Source: Rothia mucilaginosa ATCC 25296 (GTDB lineage: Bacteria; Actinomycetota; Actinomycetes; Actinomycetales; Micrococcaceae). Taken from it: a DNA stretch of 64,000 nucleotides. The notes below the pieces were generated by a model, which had not been told where the DNA came from, ran no database searches, and was given only the letters and a program-made list of their open reading frames with translations. Location of the stretch: positions 372,001-436,000 of the forward strand of contig NZ_ACVO01000015.1 in NCBI RefSeq assembly GCF_000175615.1. Direction: 5' to 3'. Both the position numbers and the translations under genes were made by a program. This document shows, one piece after another, positions 42,067 to 51,194 of this stretch. Within the stretch, counting starts at the first letter, position 1. Each line of letters opens with the position of its first letter.

Positions 42067-42265
42067 GAGTCTCCTCGCAGAATAGTCCGGCACAGCCAAA
42101 CGTGCGCCGGGTATGGGAACTGTCTTATCTAGCATCTACTCTAGCGTGAATACGCCCATCGGCACCGTGAACGGGCGGTACTTCGCCGGGGGCTAATAAA
42201 ATACTCGCCGCCGGATGCGCGAAAATGCGCGCGAAAAACGCCGGGAAGAGGGGAGGGAGCGACTC

Positions 42266-43528
42266 CTAAGACTCTTCCACCTGAATACCGTAGAGAGTCT
42301 CCAGCGCCTGCACGTAATCCTCTGCGCGGCCCTCCGACGCCAGCTTCTTGGCGCGCACTGTCGGGGTGTGCAGCAGGGACTTCACCATGCGGCGCATCGC
42401 CAGCTCGAACTGCTCCGTCGCCGCACCGCAGCCAAACTGGTTACGTACCTTCTCCAGCTCAGAATCCAGCACATCCATAGTGTGTGAGCGCAGCGCAACA
42501 ATCGCGGAGTCAATCGTGCGGGAACGCTGACGAGACACAAACGCCGCCAGCTCAGACTCCACAATGCGCGTAGCCGTCGCCACGGATTCCTCGGTCTCCT
42601 CGGGGGCGGCAAGGCGCACCGACTCGAGCGTAATCAGCTCAACATTCGGCAGGTCAGCGACCGACGGATCAAAGTCACGTGAAAGAGCAAGGTCAAGAAT
42701 CGTGTGGTGGCCGCCCGGAATCTGCTCGGGAAGCAGCGGGTCGGAGCCGCCGGAGCAACCAATAATGACGTCGGCAGAAGCCATGGCCTGCTCCATGCCG
42801 TCCACCGGCACCGCAGAAACCTCGCGCTTTGCCGCGAACTCGGCGGCACGACCAGAACGGGAATTGACCCAAATATCGGTGCAACCGCGCTCGCGCAGCG
42901 CCGCAATGGTTGCACCCGCATAAGCACCCGTACCAAAAATTAGGGCGCGTCGGGTCGACCAGTCCTTCTCGGCAACCTCATCCGCAAGATCCAGGGCAAC
43001 AGACACAATCGAGCGGCCCTGGGCGCCAAGCGCCGTGTGCTGACCTACCTGACGAGCCGTATGCGCCGCATGCTCAAACAGCTGCACCAGCTCACCGGGA
43101 AGAGTCACGCCCTCCTCCTGAGCCTTCGCCTGCGCGGCAGCCAGGGCGCGGCGTACCTGACCGGCGATTTCGCGCTCGCCAACCACTGCAGACTCCAGGC
43201 CGGAGGCGACCGTCAGCAGGTGGCGTGCCGCCTCCTCGTCTGCGTACACGTCGAAACTGGTATTGACCAGTTCCTTGTCCAGGCCGGAGGTTTGCGCAAT
43301 CGAATCAACAATCAGCTCACGAACCATGTGCACATGCGCAGAGACGTGCAGCTGAACATACATTTCAAGACGGTTACAGGTGGCAAGAACTACTGCACCT
43401 TTAACACCGAGTTGACGTGCGATATCCGCCGCCAGAACATCGGGTACGCCAGAGGCACCGGCGCTCAACGCAGCGACGGTGGTCAAATCAACGGTGTGGT
43501 GCGATGCCACAAATGCATAAGTACTCAC
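42266..43528 (-). CDS. hemA: Glutamyl-tRNA reductase
   Basis: A 420-residue NADPH-dependent enzyme making glutamate-1-semialdehyde from glutamyl-tRNA, the first committed step of heme synthesis. The nucleophilic Cys lies in LATCNRLEMY (about 50). GEREIAGQVRRA and the Rossmann segment ALIFGTGAYAGATIAAL follow, then the C-terminal dimerisation helices. The start is GTG at 43528; a TATGAT box lies 9 nt upstream, and no ribosome site is seen. The gene is divergent from the hemE-hemB run across 222 bp, so both arms of the pathway can be controlled together. Confidence 0.93.
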   Translation of the reverse strand: MSTYAFVASHHTVDLTTVAALSAGASGVPDVLAADIARQLGVKGAVVLATCNRLEMYVQLHVSAHVHMVRELIVDSIAQTSGLDKELVNTSFDVYADEEAARHLLTVASGLESAVVGEREIAGQVRRALAAAQAKAQEEGVTLPGELVQLFEHAAHTARQVGQHTALGAQGRSIVSVALDLADEVAEKDWSTRRALIFGTGAYAGATIAALRERGCTDIWVNSRSGRAAEFAAKREVSAVPVDGMEQAMASADVIIGCSGGSDPLLPEQIPGGHHTILDLALSRDFDPSVADLPNVELITLESVRLAAPEETEESVATATRIVESELAAFVSRQRSRTIDSAIVALRSHTMDVLDSELEKVRNQFGCGAATEQFELAMRRMVKSLLHTPTVRAKKLASEGRAEDYVQALETLYGIQVEES

Positions 43529-43537
43529 TAGAGACTA

Positions 43538-43543
43538 ATCATA
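43538..43543 (-). promoter_or_regulatory. Candidate -10 box of hemA
   Basis: TATGAT on the minus strand, 9 nt before the GTG. A second box TAGTCT (43532-43537) overlaps the leader. The transcript would be leaderless or nearly so. Confidence 0.35.
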
Positions 43544-43750
43544 ACCACGCCGACTAAGCCCCTGTAAAGCTCACAGAACCTAAGTTCCATCATCGTAGGG
43601 GGCAAGAAAATCTGCGCGGTGGGGGATGCGGGCACGAAGAGTAGGCACGAACTAAGGTGCCCCTCACTGCTAAGAAAGCCATCATTAGGTAAGAGTCACC
43701 ATGACATAGTGTCGCAAAAACGCCCACATAAACCTGTCACACTAGACACT

Positions 43751-44932
43751 ATGAGCGAAAACCAGCACACTACCCCCGCGTCGGCACAGGGCACCGCACA
43801 AGCACCCTCCCTGCCCGCACACCCCACTGACGCCCAGCGACCCCTGCTCACCGACGAACAGCTCGCACACCTACCCGCCAACCACCCCCTGCGCGCAGGC
43901 ACCACCGCCGACTCGCCCATGCTCCGCGCCCTCACCGGCCGCCCCTCCAGCCACCGACCCGTCTGGTTCATGCGCCAGGCAGGCCGCTCCCTGCCCGAAT
44001 ACCGCCAGGTACGCGAAGGCATCCCCATGCTTGACGCATGCCTCACCCCCGACCTCGCCGCAGAAATCACCGTGCAGCCCGTCCGCCGCCACAAGGTCGA
44101 CGCCGGCATCTTCTTCTCCGACATCGTCATCCCCATGAAGCTCGCGGGCGTCAACGTCGACATCGTGCCCGGTAAGGGCCCCGTACTCGACCAGCCCGTA
44201 CGCACCCTCGACGAGGTGCGCGCCCTGCCCGAACTCAAAGACAGCGACCTCGACCCCATCCGCGAAGCCGTCGCCGCCACCGTAGAAATGCTCGGTGACA
44301 CCCCGCTCATCGGCTTCGCCGGAGCCCCCTTCACCGTCGCCGCATACATGGTCGAAGGCGGCCCCTCCCGCGACCACCTGCGCCCGCGCACCATGATGCA
44401 CGCCGACCCCGCCGCCTGGCACGAACTCGCCGCCTGGGCAGCCCGCACCGCAGGCCAGTTCCTCCGTGCGCAGATCGAGGCTGGCGCATCCGCCGTGCAG
44501 CTCTTTGACTCCTGGGCTGGTTCCCTCGGCGAAGGCGACTACCGCCGCTACGTGCAGGCACACTCTGCAACTGCCCTCGATATGGTGCGCGAATACGGCG
44601 TGCCGCGCATCCACTTCGGCACCGGCACCACCGCCCTGCTGCCCGCCATGCACGAAGCCGGCGCAGACGTCATCGGCGTGGACTACCGCCTGCCGCTGTC
44701 GGCAGCGAACACTCTACTCAACGGCGCCGTACCCCTGCAGGGCAACATCGACCCGGCACTGCTCGCCGCAGGCAGCGAAAACCTCTACGCACACGTAGAC
44801 GAGGTCCTCGCAGAAGGCAACGCCGCCCCCTCGCACGTGGTCAACCTCGGCCACGGCGTACCCCCGACCACCGACCCGCAGGTGCTCACCGACCTCGTGG
44901 CATATATCCACGAACGCACCGCGCAGGCATAG
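43751..44932 (+). CDS. hemE: Uroporphyrinogen decarboxylase
   Basis: A 393-residue enzyme converting uroporphyrinogen III to coproporphyrinogen III. The substrate-binding Arg motif is PVWFMRQAGRSLPEYR; IFFSDIVIPMKLAGV, IGFAGAPFTVAAYMVEGG, FDSWAGSL and NLGHGVPPTTDP are further signature blocks. The first 45 residues are a Thr/Pro-rich extension. The ATG at 43751 has no ribosome site; TAGACA lies only 2 nt upstream, so the true transcript start is unclear. It opens the heme gene run, separated from cgoX by an intergenic hairpin. Confidence 0.93.
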   Translation: MSENQHTTPASAQGTAQAPSLPAHPTDAQRPLLTDEQLAHLPANHPLRAGTTADSPMLRALTGRPSSHRPVWFMRQAGRSLPEYRQVREGIPMLDACLTPDLAAEITVQPVRRHKVDAGIFFSDIVIPMKLAGVNVDIVPGKGPVLDQPVRTLDEVRALPELKDSDLDPIREAVAATVEMLGDTPLIGFAGAPFTVAAYMVEGGPSRDHLRPRTMMHADPAAWHELAAWAARTAGQFLRAQIEAGASAVQLFDSWAGSLGEGDYRRYVQAHSATALDMVREYGVPRIHFGTGTTALLPAMHEAGADVIGVDYRLPLSAANTLLNGAVPLQGNIDPALLAAGSENLYAHVDEVLAEGNAAPSHVVNLGHGVPPTTDPQVLTDLVAYIHERTAQA

Positions 44933-44956
44933 GATAAATAACGATAAATAGACGGC

Positions 44957-44985
44957 GCAGATGCCGGACACCCTCCGGCATCTGC
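44957..44985 (+). other. Intercistronic hairpin between hemE and cgoX
   Basis: GCAGATGCCGG pairs perfectly with CCGGCATCTGC over 11 bp. No T-run follows. A further copy of CATCTGC lies directly downstream. It may protect or process the polycistronic mRNA. Confidence 0.6.
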
Positions 44986-45073
44986 ACCGAACATCTGCAC
45001 CCCGAACCAACCACCACACCCGTTACCCCCCCCAAGGGCAACTCCACCGCAGACAGACCGAAGGAGAACCACC

Positions 45074-46624
45074 ATGGGCCACACCAACCAGGCACCGCAC
45101 CGCACCGCACAGGTCAGTTCCTCCGCCGCGCCCCAGAACGCACGAGCTTTCACCCGCAACGAGAAGGCACCCACCGCCATCGTCATCGGCGGCGGCCCCT
45201 CCGGCCTAATCTCCGCACGCCGCCTCGCCGCAGCCGGTATGCGCGTCACCCTGCTCGAACAGCGTCACCACCTCGGCGGTGCCGTTGGTGCCCACGAAGT
45301 TGGCGGCCTTCTGCTGGACTCCGGCGCAGAATCCTTCGCAACCCGCAGCCCCATTGTCAGCGACCTCGTCAAGGAACTCGGCCTGGGCGACCAGATCGTC
45401 ACCCCCAACTCCTACGGCTCCTGGCTGTACCTGCCGCAGGGCGCCCGCCGCACCCCCAGCACCGGCATCATGGGCATCCCCGGCAATGTGAACGATAAGT
45501 CGCTGATTCCCGTCATCGGTAAGAACGGTCTGCGCCGCGCCCAGGTGGACAAGTTCCTGCCCGTCTCCGCAGGCGAGAACGCGAAGACCCTCGGTGAGCT
45601 CGTGCGCATCCGCATGGGTCAGAAAGTGCTCGACAACCTCGTCGCACCCGTAGTCTCCGGCGTGTACTCCACCCACCCCGACAAGCTGGATGTGGACGCG
45701 ACCATCCCCGGCCTGCGCGAAGCCTTCCGCAAGCACCGCTCCCTCTCCGCCGCAGCGCACGCTTTCCGTTCGGCAGCCCCTGCAGGCTCACAGGTCGCCG
45801 GTATCGTGGGCGGCATGAACCAGCTGTCCGAACGTCTCGTCGAAGACCTCTACGCCGCCGGCGTGCGCATCGTCACCGGATTCGACGTCATCGCAGTGGA
45901 CCGCGACGAATCCACCGGCCAGTGGTTCATCATCCAGCGCCACACCACCGACGGCGAAAACACCCCCCTCTACGCCGACTACCTGGTGCTCGCCACCGAC
46001 GGCCCGACCGTGGCACGACTCATCGGCCCGCACGTCTCCACCGCACTACCCGCCCTGGAACCCGGCCCCGAAGTCGCCCTCGTCACCCTCGTCGTTGATG
46101 CCCCCGCCCTGGACAAGCACCCCCGCGGCACCGGCCTGCTCGTCTCCGAAGAAGCCACCGCCGTACGCGCCAAGGCACTCACCCACGCCACCGCCAAATG
46201 GCAATGGGTCGCCGACGCCGCAGGCCCCGGACGCCACGTCGTGCGCCTCTCCTACGGCCGAGGCGGCGAAGACGCCCGCTTCTCAGAAGTGGCACTCGCC
46301 GACGAGCAGCTCATCACCCTCGCCCTGCGCGACGCAAGCCGCATGATGGACGTAGCCCTCACCCACAGCAACCTCGTCGACGCGGACGTCGTACGCTGGC
46401 GCGGCGTACTACCCGCCTCCACCCCCGGTCACCGCGACCGAGTCAAGGAATTCCGCGAACGCGCCAGCGAACTCGGAACCCTCAGCACCGTCGGCTCCTG
46501 GGCCGCCGGATCCGGCCTGGTCTTAACCGTCAAAGACACCTACGAGCAGATGGACCGCCTCATCTACCACGCGGCACAGGACTGGGAAGGCGTCACCTCC
46601 CCGAAAGCCGCAACCGCCAAGTAG
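45074..46624 (+). CDS. cgoX: Coproporphyrinogen III oxidase CgoX (HemY type)
   Basis: A 516-residue FAD enzyme. The dinucleotide fold reads AIVIGGGPSGLISARRLAAAG (about 36-56) followed by LLEQRHHLGGAVGAHEVGG. Central PPO-type blocks are LVAPVVSGVYSTHPDKLDVDA and IVGGMNQLSERLVEDL. In organisms using the coproporphyrin route this enzyme oxidises coproporphyrinogen III to coproporphyrin III; the nearby chdC and cpfC genes support that over a protoporphyrinogen role. AAGGAGAACCACC precedes the ATG. The first 33 residues are a variable extension. Confidence 0.9.
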   Translation: MGHTNQAPHRTAQVSSSAAPQNARAFTRNEKAPTAIVIGGGPSGLISARRLAAAGMRVTLLEQRHHLGGAVGAHEVGGLLLDSGAESFATRSPIVSDLVKELGLGDQIVTPNSYGSWLYLPQGARRTPSTGIMGIPGNVNDKSLIPVIGKNGLRRAQVDKFLPVSAGENAKTLGELVRIRMGQKVLDNLVAPVVSGVYSTHPDKLDVDATIPGLREAFRKHRSLSAAAHAFRSAAPAGSQVAGIVGGMNQLSERLVEDLYAAGVRIVTGFDVIAVDRDESTGQWFIIQRHTTDGENTPLYADYLVLATDGPTVARLIGPHVSTALPALEPGPEVALVTLVVDAPALDKHPRGTGLLVSEEATAVRAKALTHATAKWQWVADAAGPGRHVVRLSYGRGGEDARFSEVALADEQLITLALRDASRMMDVALTHSNLVDADVVRWRGVLPASTPGHRDRVKEFRERASELGTLSTVGSWAAGSGLVLTVKDTYEQMDRLIYHAAQDWEGVTSPKAATAK

Positions 46625-46758
46625 ACGGCGCAGCGGCGGCAGAAGCTCAGCCAATAACTCAGCTCAGCCAGTAACTAGACCAAAAAATTGAGAAAACGCG
46701 CAGCTACGGAAGCCGCGCCTCCAGCACAGCGAACCCTCGCTGAAGAAAGGAACACACA

Positions 46759-47580
46759 ATGTCTCACGATCACGCAGCACACGGCCACGGCGGCGCACAC
46801 GGCGCAGGTCAGGGCGGCTACACCCACGCAGGCCACGGCTACGGCGGCGCACCCAAGGGCTATGCAGTCCAGCACTCCGCAGCTGACGAGAACCGCCGCG
46901 GCCGCGAAGAGGGCGAAACCCTGCACTACGCCCTGTACACCGTGTTCGCACGCTCCGGCGCACGCCCCGCAGAATCCAACACCGACGAGGCACGCGCCGA
47001 GTTCGAGAAGGTCGCAGAACAGCTCGCAGCAGACGGCGTGACCCTGCGCGGCATCTACGACGTCTCCGCAATGCGCGACAACGCAGACGTCATGATCTGG
47101 ACCCACGGCCAGAACCCCGAAAAGCTGCAGGCAGCAGTCCGCAAGATTCGCCGCACCGCACTGTTCGCAGGCACCACCATCGTCTGGTCCACCATGGGCG
47201 TACACCGCGAAGCAGAGTTCACCCGCAACCACGCCCCCGCCTACGCACGCGGCAAGGCACCTGAAACCTGGGTCTGCGTCTACCCCTTCGTACGCTCCTA
47301 CGACTGGTACTACATGAACCCCGAACGACGTGCAGAAATGCTCAAGAACCACGGTATGAAGGCCATCGACTTCCCGCAGGTTCTGGCAAACACCGTCGCA
47401 TCGTTCGGCCTGAACGACTACGAATGGGTCCTCGCCCTCGAAGCACCCGAACTCGTGGACCTCGTCGACCTGATGCGTCACTTCCGCAACACTGAAGCAC
47501 GCCTGCACGTTCGCGAAGACACCCCCTTCTACACCGGCCGCCGCATCGGCGCAGACGAAGTAGCAGAGGTTCTGGCGTGA
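46759..47580 (+). CDS. chdC: Coproheme decarboxylase ChdC (HemQ) with His-rich N-terminus
   Basis: A 273-residue chlorite-dismutase-fold enzyme turning coproheme III into heme b with peroxide, the last step of the actinobacterial pathway. The core starts near residue 52 (TLHYALYTVFARSG) and has the family block YPFVRSYDWYYMNPERR and the C-terminal PFYTGRRI. Odd: residues 2-34 are His/Gly-rich (SHDHAAHGHGGAHG with more His after), unlike typical ChdC; such a tail could bind iron, zinc or heme. AAAGGA lies 7 nt before the ATG. The stop overlaps the cpfC GTG by 4 bp. Confidence 0.92.
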   Translation: MSHDHAAHGHGGAHGAGQGGYTHAGHGYGGAPKGYAVQHSAADENRRGREEGETLHYALYTVFARSGARPAESNTDEARAEFEKVAEQLAADGVTLRGIYDVSAMRDNADVMIWTHGQNPEKLQAAVRKIRRTALFAGTTIVWSTMGVHREAEFTRNHAPAYARGKAPETWVCVYPFVRSYDWYYMNPERRAEMLKNHGMKAIDFPQVLANTVASFGLNDYEWVLALEAPELVDLVDLMRHFRNTEARLHVREDTPFYTGRRIGADEVAEVLA

Positions 47581-49001
47581 GCCATCAGCCGAACAACGGC
47601 GTAACCCTCAACGGCACGCTCCTGCCGGACGACGTGGTACCCAACCGCACCGACCCGGCGAACACCGCCTCCAACGGCCCCGCCGTGCTCAACGAGCAGA
47701 CCCTCGGCGACTACCGAAGCGAACGTAGCATCACCCGTGAACGTGCCGAAGAGGCACGCCCCTACGATCTGGTGATTCTCTCCTCCTTCGGAGGCCCCGA
47801 GGGGCAGGAAGACGTCATCCCGTTCCTGCGCAACGTGACCGCTGGCCGCGGCATCCCGGATGAGCGCCTCGAAGAGGTCGCCACCCACTACCGCGCCAAC
47901 GGCGGCATCTCGCCCATTAACGAGCAGAACCGTGCCCTGCTCGCCGCGCTGCAGCAGGCGCTGGCCGAGCGCGGCCCGCGCATCCCGATCACCTGGGCGA
48001 ACCGCAACTGGAAGCCCTACGTGAAGGACGTGCTCGCCGAAGCCTACGAGAACGGGCACCGCAACGTGCTCGTGCTGGCGACCAGCGCCTACCCCGGCTA
48101 CTCGAGCTGCCGCCAGTACCGTGAAGACTACGGCATGGCGATTGAGCAGCTCGGCCTGGAAGGTCGCGTGCACGTGGGTAAGATCCGTCAGTTCTTTGAC
48201 GTGCCCGGCTTCTCCCGCGCTTTCGCTGACGGGCTGAAGGACGGCCTCGCCACGGTGCGTGAGCAGCTTGCCGCACGCGATAGCGGTTCGCTGAACCCGC
48301 ACCTACGCATCATGTTCTGCACCCACTCGGTGCCGACCTCCGCGGCGAATGAGGCAGGCCCGCGCGGCGTGAACTACGAGGGTGGCTCCGCCTACGTGGA
48401 GAAGCACCTGCAGGTCGCCCGCGCCGTGCTTTCGCTGGTTCGAGATGAGGCCCCGCAGCTTCTGCAGAACGTCGAATGGGAGCTGGTGTACCAGTCCCGT
48501 TCCGGCCCGCCGTCCATGCCGTGGCTGGAACCGGACGTCAACGACGCCCTGGAGGCGCTGCCCACCCCCGCCAACCCGGCGGAGGACGGCGAAGCCCCCG
48601 TGGAAGGCGTCGTGCTGGTACCCCTCGGCTTCGTCTCCGACCACATGGAAGTCAAGTGGGATCTGGACACCGAGGCACTGGACACCTGCGAGCGCCTGGG
48701 CGTGGTTGCCGTGCGCACCCCCACCCCCGGCACGCATCCGGCGTACGTGGAGTCGCTGCGCCGCCTCATTGAGGAGCGTGTGGAGAACGGCGTTTCAGCC
48801 GACCTGCGCCCCGAACGTGAGAGCGTCCTCGCCCCGAGCGCGAGCGGTCAGTACGGCTGGTTCGACGAGTGCGAACCCGGCTGCTGCAAGCCCGGCCGAG
48901 GTGCGCCGAAGCCGGTCATCGCAGAGTACGCAGCCGATGCTGATACCGCCGAGTCTGAGGAAGCTCCCGCCAGCCGCTCCGGTGGATGCTGCTCCCACTA
49001 A
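47577..49001 (+). CDS. cpfC: Coproporphyrin ferrochelatase CpfC (HemH)
   Basis: A 474-residue enzyme inserting ferrous iron into coproporphyrin III. It begins at a GTG overlapping the chdC stop. Core blocks are YDLVILSSFGGPEG, YRANGGISPIN, GHRNVLVLATSAYPGYSSCRQY, FCTHSVPTSA with the catalytic His, VYQSRSGPP and PLGFVSDHMEVKWDLD. Cysteines in SSC and in the C-terminal ECEPGCCKPG fit the [2Fe-2S] cluster of actinobacterial ferrochelatases. The chain is longer than usual, with a 60-residue N-terminal extension and a C-terminal tail ending GGCCSH, which adds two cysteines. Confidence 0.92.
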   Translation: MSHQPNNGVTLNGTLLPDDVVPNRTDPANTASNGPAVLNEQTLGDYRSERSITRERAEEARPYDLVILSSFGGPEGQEDVIPFLRNVTAGRGIPDERLEEVATHYRANGGISPINEQNRALLAALQQALAERGPRIPITWANRNWKPYVKDVLAEAYENGHRNVLVLATSAYPGYSSCRQYREDYGMAIEQLGLEGRVHVGKIRQFFDVPGFSRAFADGLKDGLATVREQLAARDSGSLNPHLRIMFCTHSVPTSAANEAGPRGVNYEGGSAYVEKHLQVARAVLSLVRDEAPQLLQNVEWELVYQSRSGPPSMPWLEPDVNDALEALPTPANPAEDGEAPVEGVVLVPLGFVSDHMEVKWDLDTEALDTCERLGVVAVRTPTPGTHPAYVESLRRLIEERVENGVSADLRPERESVLAPSASGQYGWFDECEPGCCKPGRGAPKPVIAEYAADADTAESEEAPASRSGGCCSH

Positions 49002-49014
49002 CACCACCCCTGTA

Positions 49015-49120
49015 GCTCCGACTCGCCCCAACACCCCCTGACCGGGGTGTGCGGGCGGGTCGGAGCGCACGTGCCTACAGGCTGCCCCCAGAAGTTAGAC
49101 AAACACACAGCCTCTGGGGG
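49015..49120 (+). other. Two long hairpins between cpfC and hemC
   Basis: GCTCCGAC...GTCGGAGC (49015-49066) encloses CGCCC/GGGCG and ACACCCC/GGGGTGT stems. CCCCCAGA/TCTGGGGG (49085-49120) forms a second hairpin. No T-run follows either, so read-through into hemC is expected. Confidence 0.6.
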
Positions 49121-49169
49121 AAACGCACACGCCTACGGGCTATCACACACATCACCGAAAAGGAGAGAT

Positions 49170-50303
49170 ATGAGCCATCACGAGTACACCTTGGGCACCC
49201 GCGGGTCTGCTCTCGCCCTGACCCAAAGCCGTATTGCCGCTGAAACCGTCACCTCCCTCTACACCGAACACCAGGCACACCACGGCGCTGAAAACCCCGA
49301 AGCTGTGAGCTTCGAGTTGCGCACCGTCAAAACCGAAGGTGACGTGCTCACCGGACCCCTGGCAACCCTCGGCGGCACCGGCGTATTCGCTGCGGCACTG
49401 CGCCAGCGTCTACTCGACGGCGAGAACGCCTCCGAAGAAAACCGCGTGGACATGGCAGTACACTCCCTCAAGGACCTGCCCTCCGCACCCTGCCCCGGCC
49501 TGGTGGTTGCCGCAACCCTCAAGCGTGAAGACCCCCGCGACGCCCTCGTGGCACGCGACGGTCTGACCGTCGACACCCTGCCCGAAGGCTCCCGCGTGGG
49601 CACCGGCTCACCCCGCCGCGCCGCCCAGCTGCGTGCACTGCGCCCCGACCTTGAAATCGTGGACGTTCGCGGTAACGTGGGCACCCGCATCGGCCGCGTG
49701 AAGGGCCTGGAAGAGCACGCCGGCAAGCAGGTCGTACTCCGCCAGAACGCCGAAACTTCCGAACGCGCCGACCACGGCGTAGGCACCGAACGCAGCGGCG
49801 ACTGCGACGCCGTGGTGCTCGCCGTCTCCGGCCTCAAGCGCCTGGGCAAGGAAGAACTCATCACCGAGTACCTTGACCCCACCCGCATGCTGCCCGCCCC
49901 CGGCCAGGGCGCGCTCGCCCTGGAAGTGCGCGAAAGCGAATTCGAGAACCCGGATTCCGCCGTGCTCGCCGACCCCGAGGTGGCGCGCCCGGTGCGTGCC
50001 CTCGGCCGTGCCCTGCTCGCCGCAAACCACCACGAAACCCGCCTCGCCGTCAGCGCCGAACGTGCCCTGCTGCGCCGCCTCGAAGCCGGATGCGCCGCGC
50101 CCATCGGCGCGTACGCGCACGTGGTTGAAGGCGACCTGGTGCTTAACGTTGTGGTGGCGTCCCCGGACGGCACCGACATGCTGCGCCACACCTCGGCAAC
50201 CGCTGAACTGGATGTGCCCGGCGCCGAACGCCTGGGCGTGCGCGTAGCGGAAGACCTGCTGCAGATGGGTGCCGCTGCCCTTGCCGGATTGGACCTGAAG
50301 TAG
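49170..50303 (+). CDS. hemC: Hydroxymethylbilane synthase
   Basis: A 377-residue porphobilinogen deaminase. Visible blocks are LGTRGSALALTQS, the Lys-Asp motif VDMAVHSLKDLP with the catalytic Asp equivalent nearby, VGTGSPRRAAQL, DVRGNVGTRIGRV, PAPGQGALALEVR and RLEAGCAAPIGAY, where the Cys carries the dipyrromethane cofactor. The ATG at 49170 follows AAGGAG; the longer frame from 49047 runs through the intergenic hairpins. An insert of about 30 residues (ETSERADHGVGTERSGD) makes the protein longer than E. coli HemC. hemD begins 5 bp after it. Confidence 0.93.
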   Translation: MSHHEYTLGTRGSALALTQSRIAAETVTSLYTEHQAHHGAENPEAVSFELRTVKTEGDVLTGPLATLGGTGVFAAALRQRLLDGENASEENRVDMAVHSLKDLPSAPCPGLVVAATLKREDPRDALVARDGLTVDTLPEGSRVGTGSPRRAAQLRALRPDLEIVDVRGNVGTRIGRVKGLEEHAGKQVVLRQNAETSERADHGVGTERSGDCDAVVLAVSGLKRLGKEELITEYLDPTRMLPAPGQGALALEVRESEFENPDSAVLADPEVARPVRALGRALLAANHHETRLAVSAERALLRRLEAGCAAPIGAYAHVVEGDLVLNVVVASPDGTDMLRHTSATAELDVPGAERLGVRVAEDLLQMGAAALAGLDLK

Positions 50304-50308
50304 GCGTC

Positions 50309-51139
50309 ATGTCTGCCGCTAGTCCGCAAGCTGAACCCGCGCGCACGGTTCTGCTGACCCGCTCCGCCGCCCAGGGGGCCGCCTTCGCACGCGCCCTCGC
50401 CGAGGAATGCACACAGAACGGGTTGGGGGAGCCCCGGGTACTCTTCGCCCCGCTACAGCAGGCACGCACTGTCGAACCGGGCGCAGACCACGCCGCCGCG
50501 CTGGAGGCGCTCGCCTCCGGGCACTATGCGTGGGTGAGTTTCACGAGCGCCAACACGGTTCGCGCCTGCGCCGAGTTGTGGGGTGCGGAGTTTGCCCGCG
50601 CCTGCGCGAGCGGGGGAGTGCGCATCGCCTGCGTGGGTGCGGCAACCGCCCGTGCCGTGCACACCCAGCTGGGGCTGGGCACGGATTTTCAGCCGCAGGT
50701 GCAGAGCGCCGCCGGTATGCTCGCGGAGTTTAAAAAGCCTGCAACCGAGCCCGCCGCCGTGCTGGTTCTGGAAGGCTCCAACGCCCGCCCGACCCTGCGC
50801 GAAGGCCTCAAAAACCTGGGCTGGGACAGGCGCCGCTGCGTGCTCTACGATATGGTGCCCGCCGAGCAGGTGGCACCCGGCGAGCTGAGCCTTGCTGCCG
50901 CCCGCGCGCTCGTGCAGGGGAGTACCGTAGATGTACCCGCACCGGATGCGCTGGTGGTGACCGCCCCCTCCCGCCTGCACGCCCTGCTGGACGGCGCGCT
51001 ACCGCCCGAATCGGTGCCGCCGGTGGTGGCGATTGGGGCGAGTACCGCCTCCGCATGCCGCGCCCTGAACCTGCGCTACGTGCAGGCCGATTCGCCGTCA
51101 CCGCAGGATTTGGCGCGCGCCGCTGTATCCCTCATGTAG
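50309..51139 (+). CDS. hemD: Uroporphyrinogen-III synthase
   Basis: A 276-residue two-lobed enzyme closing and isomerising hydroxymethylbilane to uroporphyrinogen III. This family has few invariant residues; recognisable are VLLTRSAAQG at the N-terminus, WVSFTSANTVRAC, IACVGAATARAV, VLVLEGSNARPTL, YDMVPA and VVTAPSRLHALL with AIGASTASAC. It starts 5 bp after the hemC stop, consistent with coupling, and hemB follows 56 bp later. Position is as informative as sequence. Confidence 0.88.
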   Translation: MSAASPQAEPARTVLLTRSAAQGAAFARALAEECTQNGLGEPRVLFAPLQQARTVEPGADHAAALEALASGHYAWVSFTSANTVRACAELWGAEFARACASGGVRIACVGAATARAVHTQLGLGTDFQPQVQSAAGMLAEFKKPATEPAAVLVLEGSNARPTLREGLKNLGWDRRRCVLYDMVPAEQVAPGELSLAAARALVQGSTVDVPAPDALVVTAPSRLHALLDGALPPESVPPVVAIGASTASACRALNLRYVQADSPSPQDLARAAVSLM

Positions 51140-51194
51140 GCGCATCCCTCATCTACTAAGACCACATATTTTTATCGAGTTTTCAGGAGAGATC

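Noticed and set aside
43685..43703. Iron box between hemA and hemE
   Set aside because: The segment starting TTAGGT matches the IdeR consensus at only about 12 of 19 positions and lacks the second half-site.
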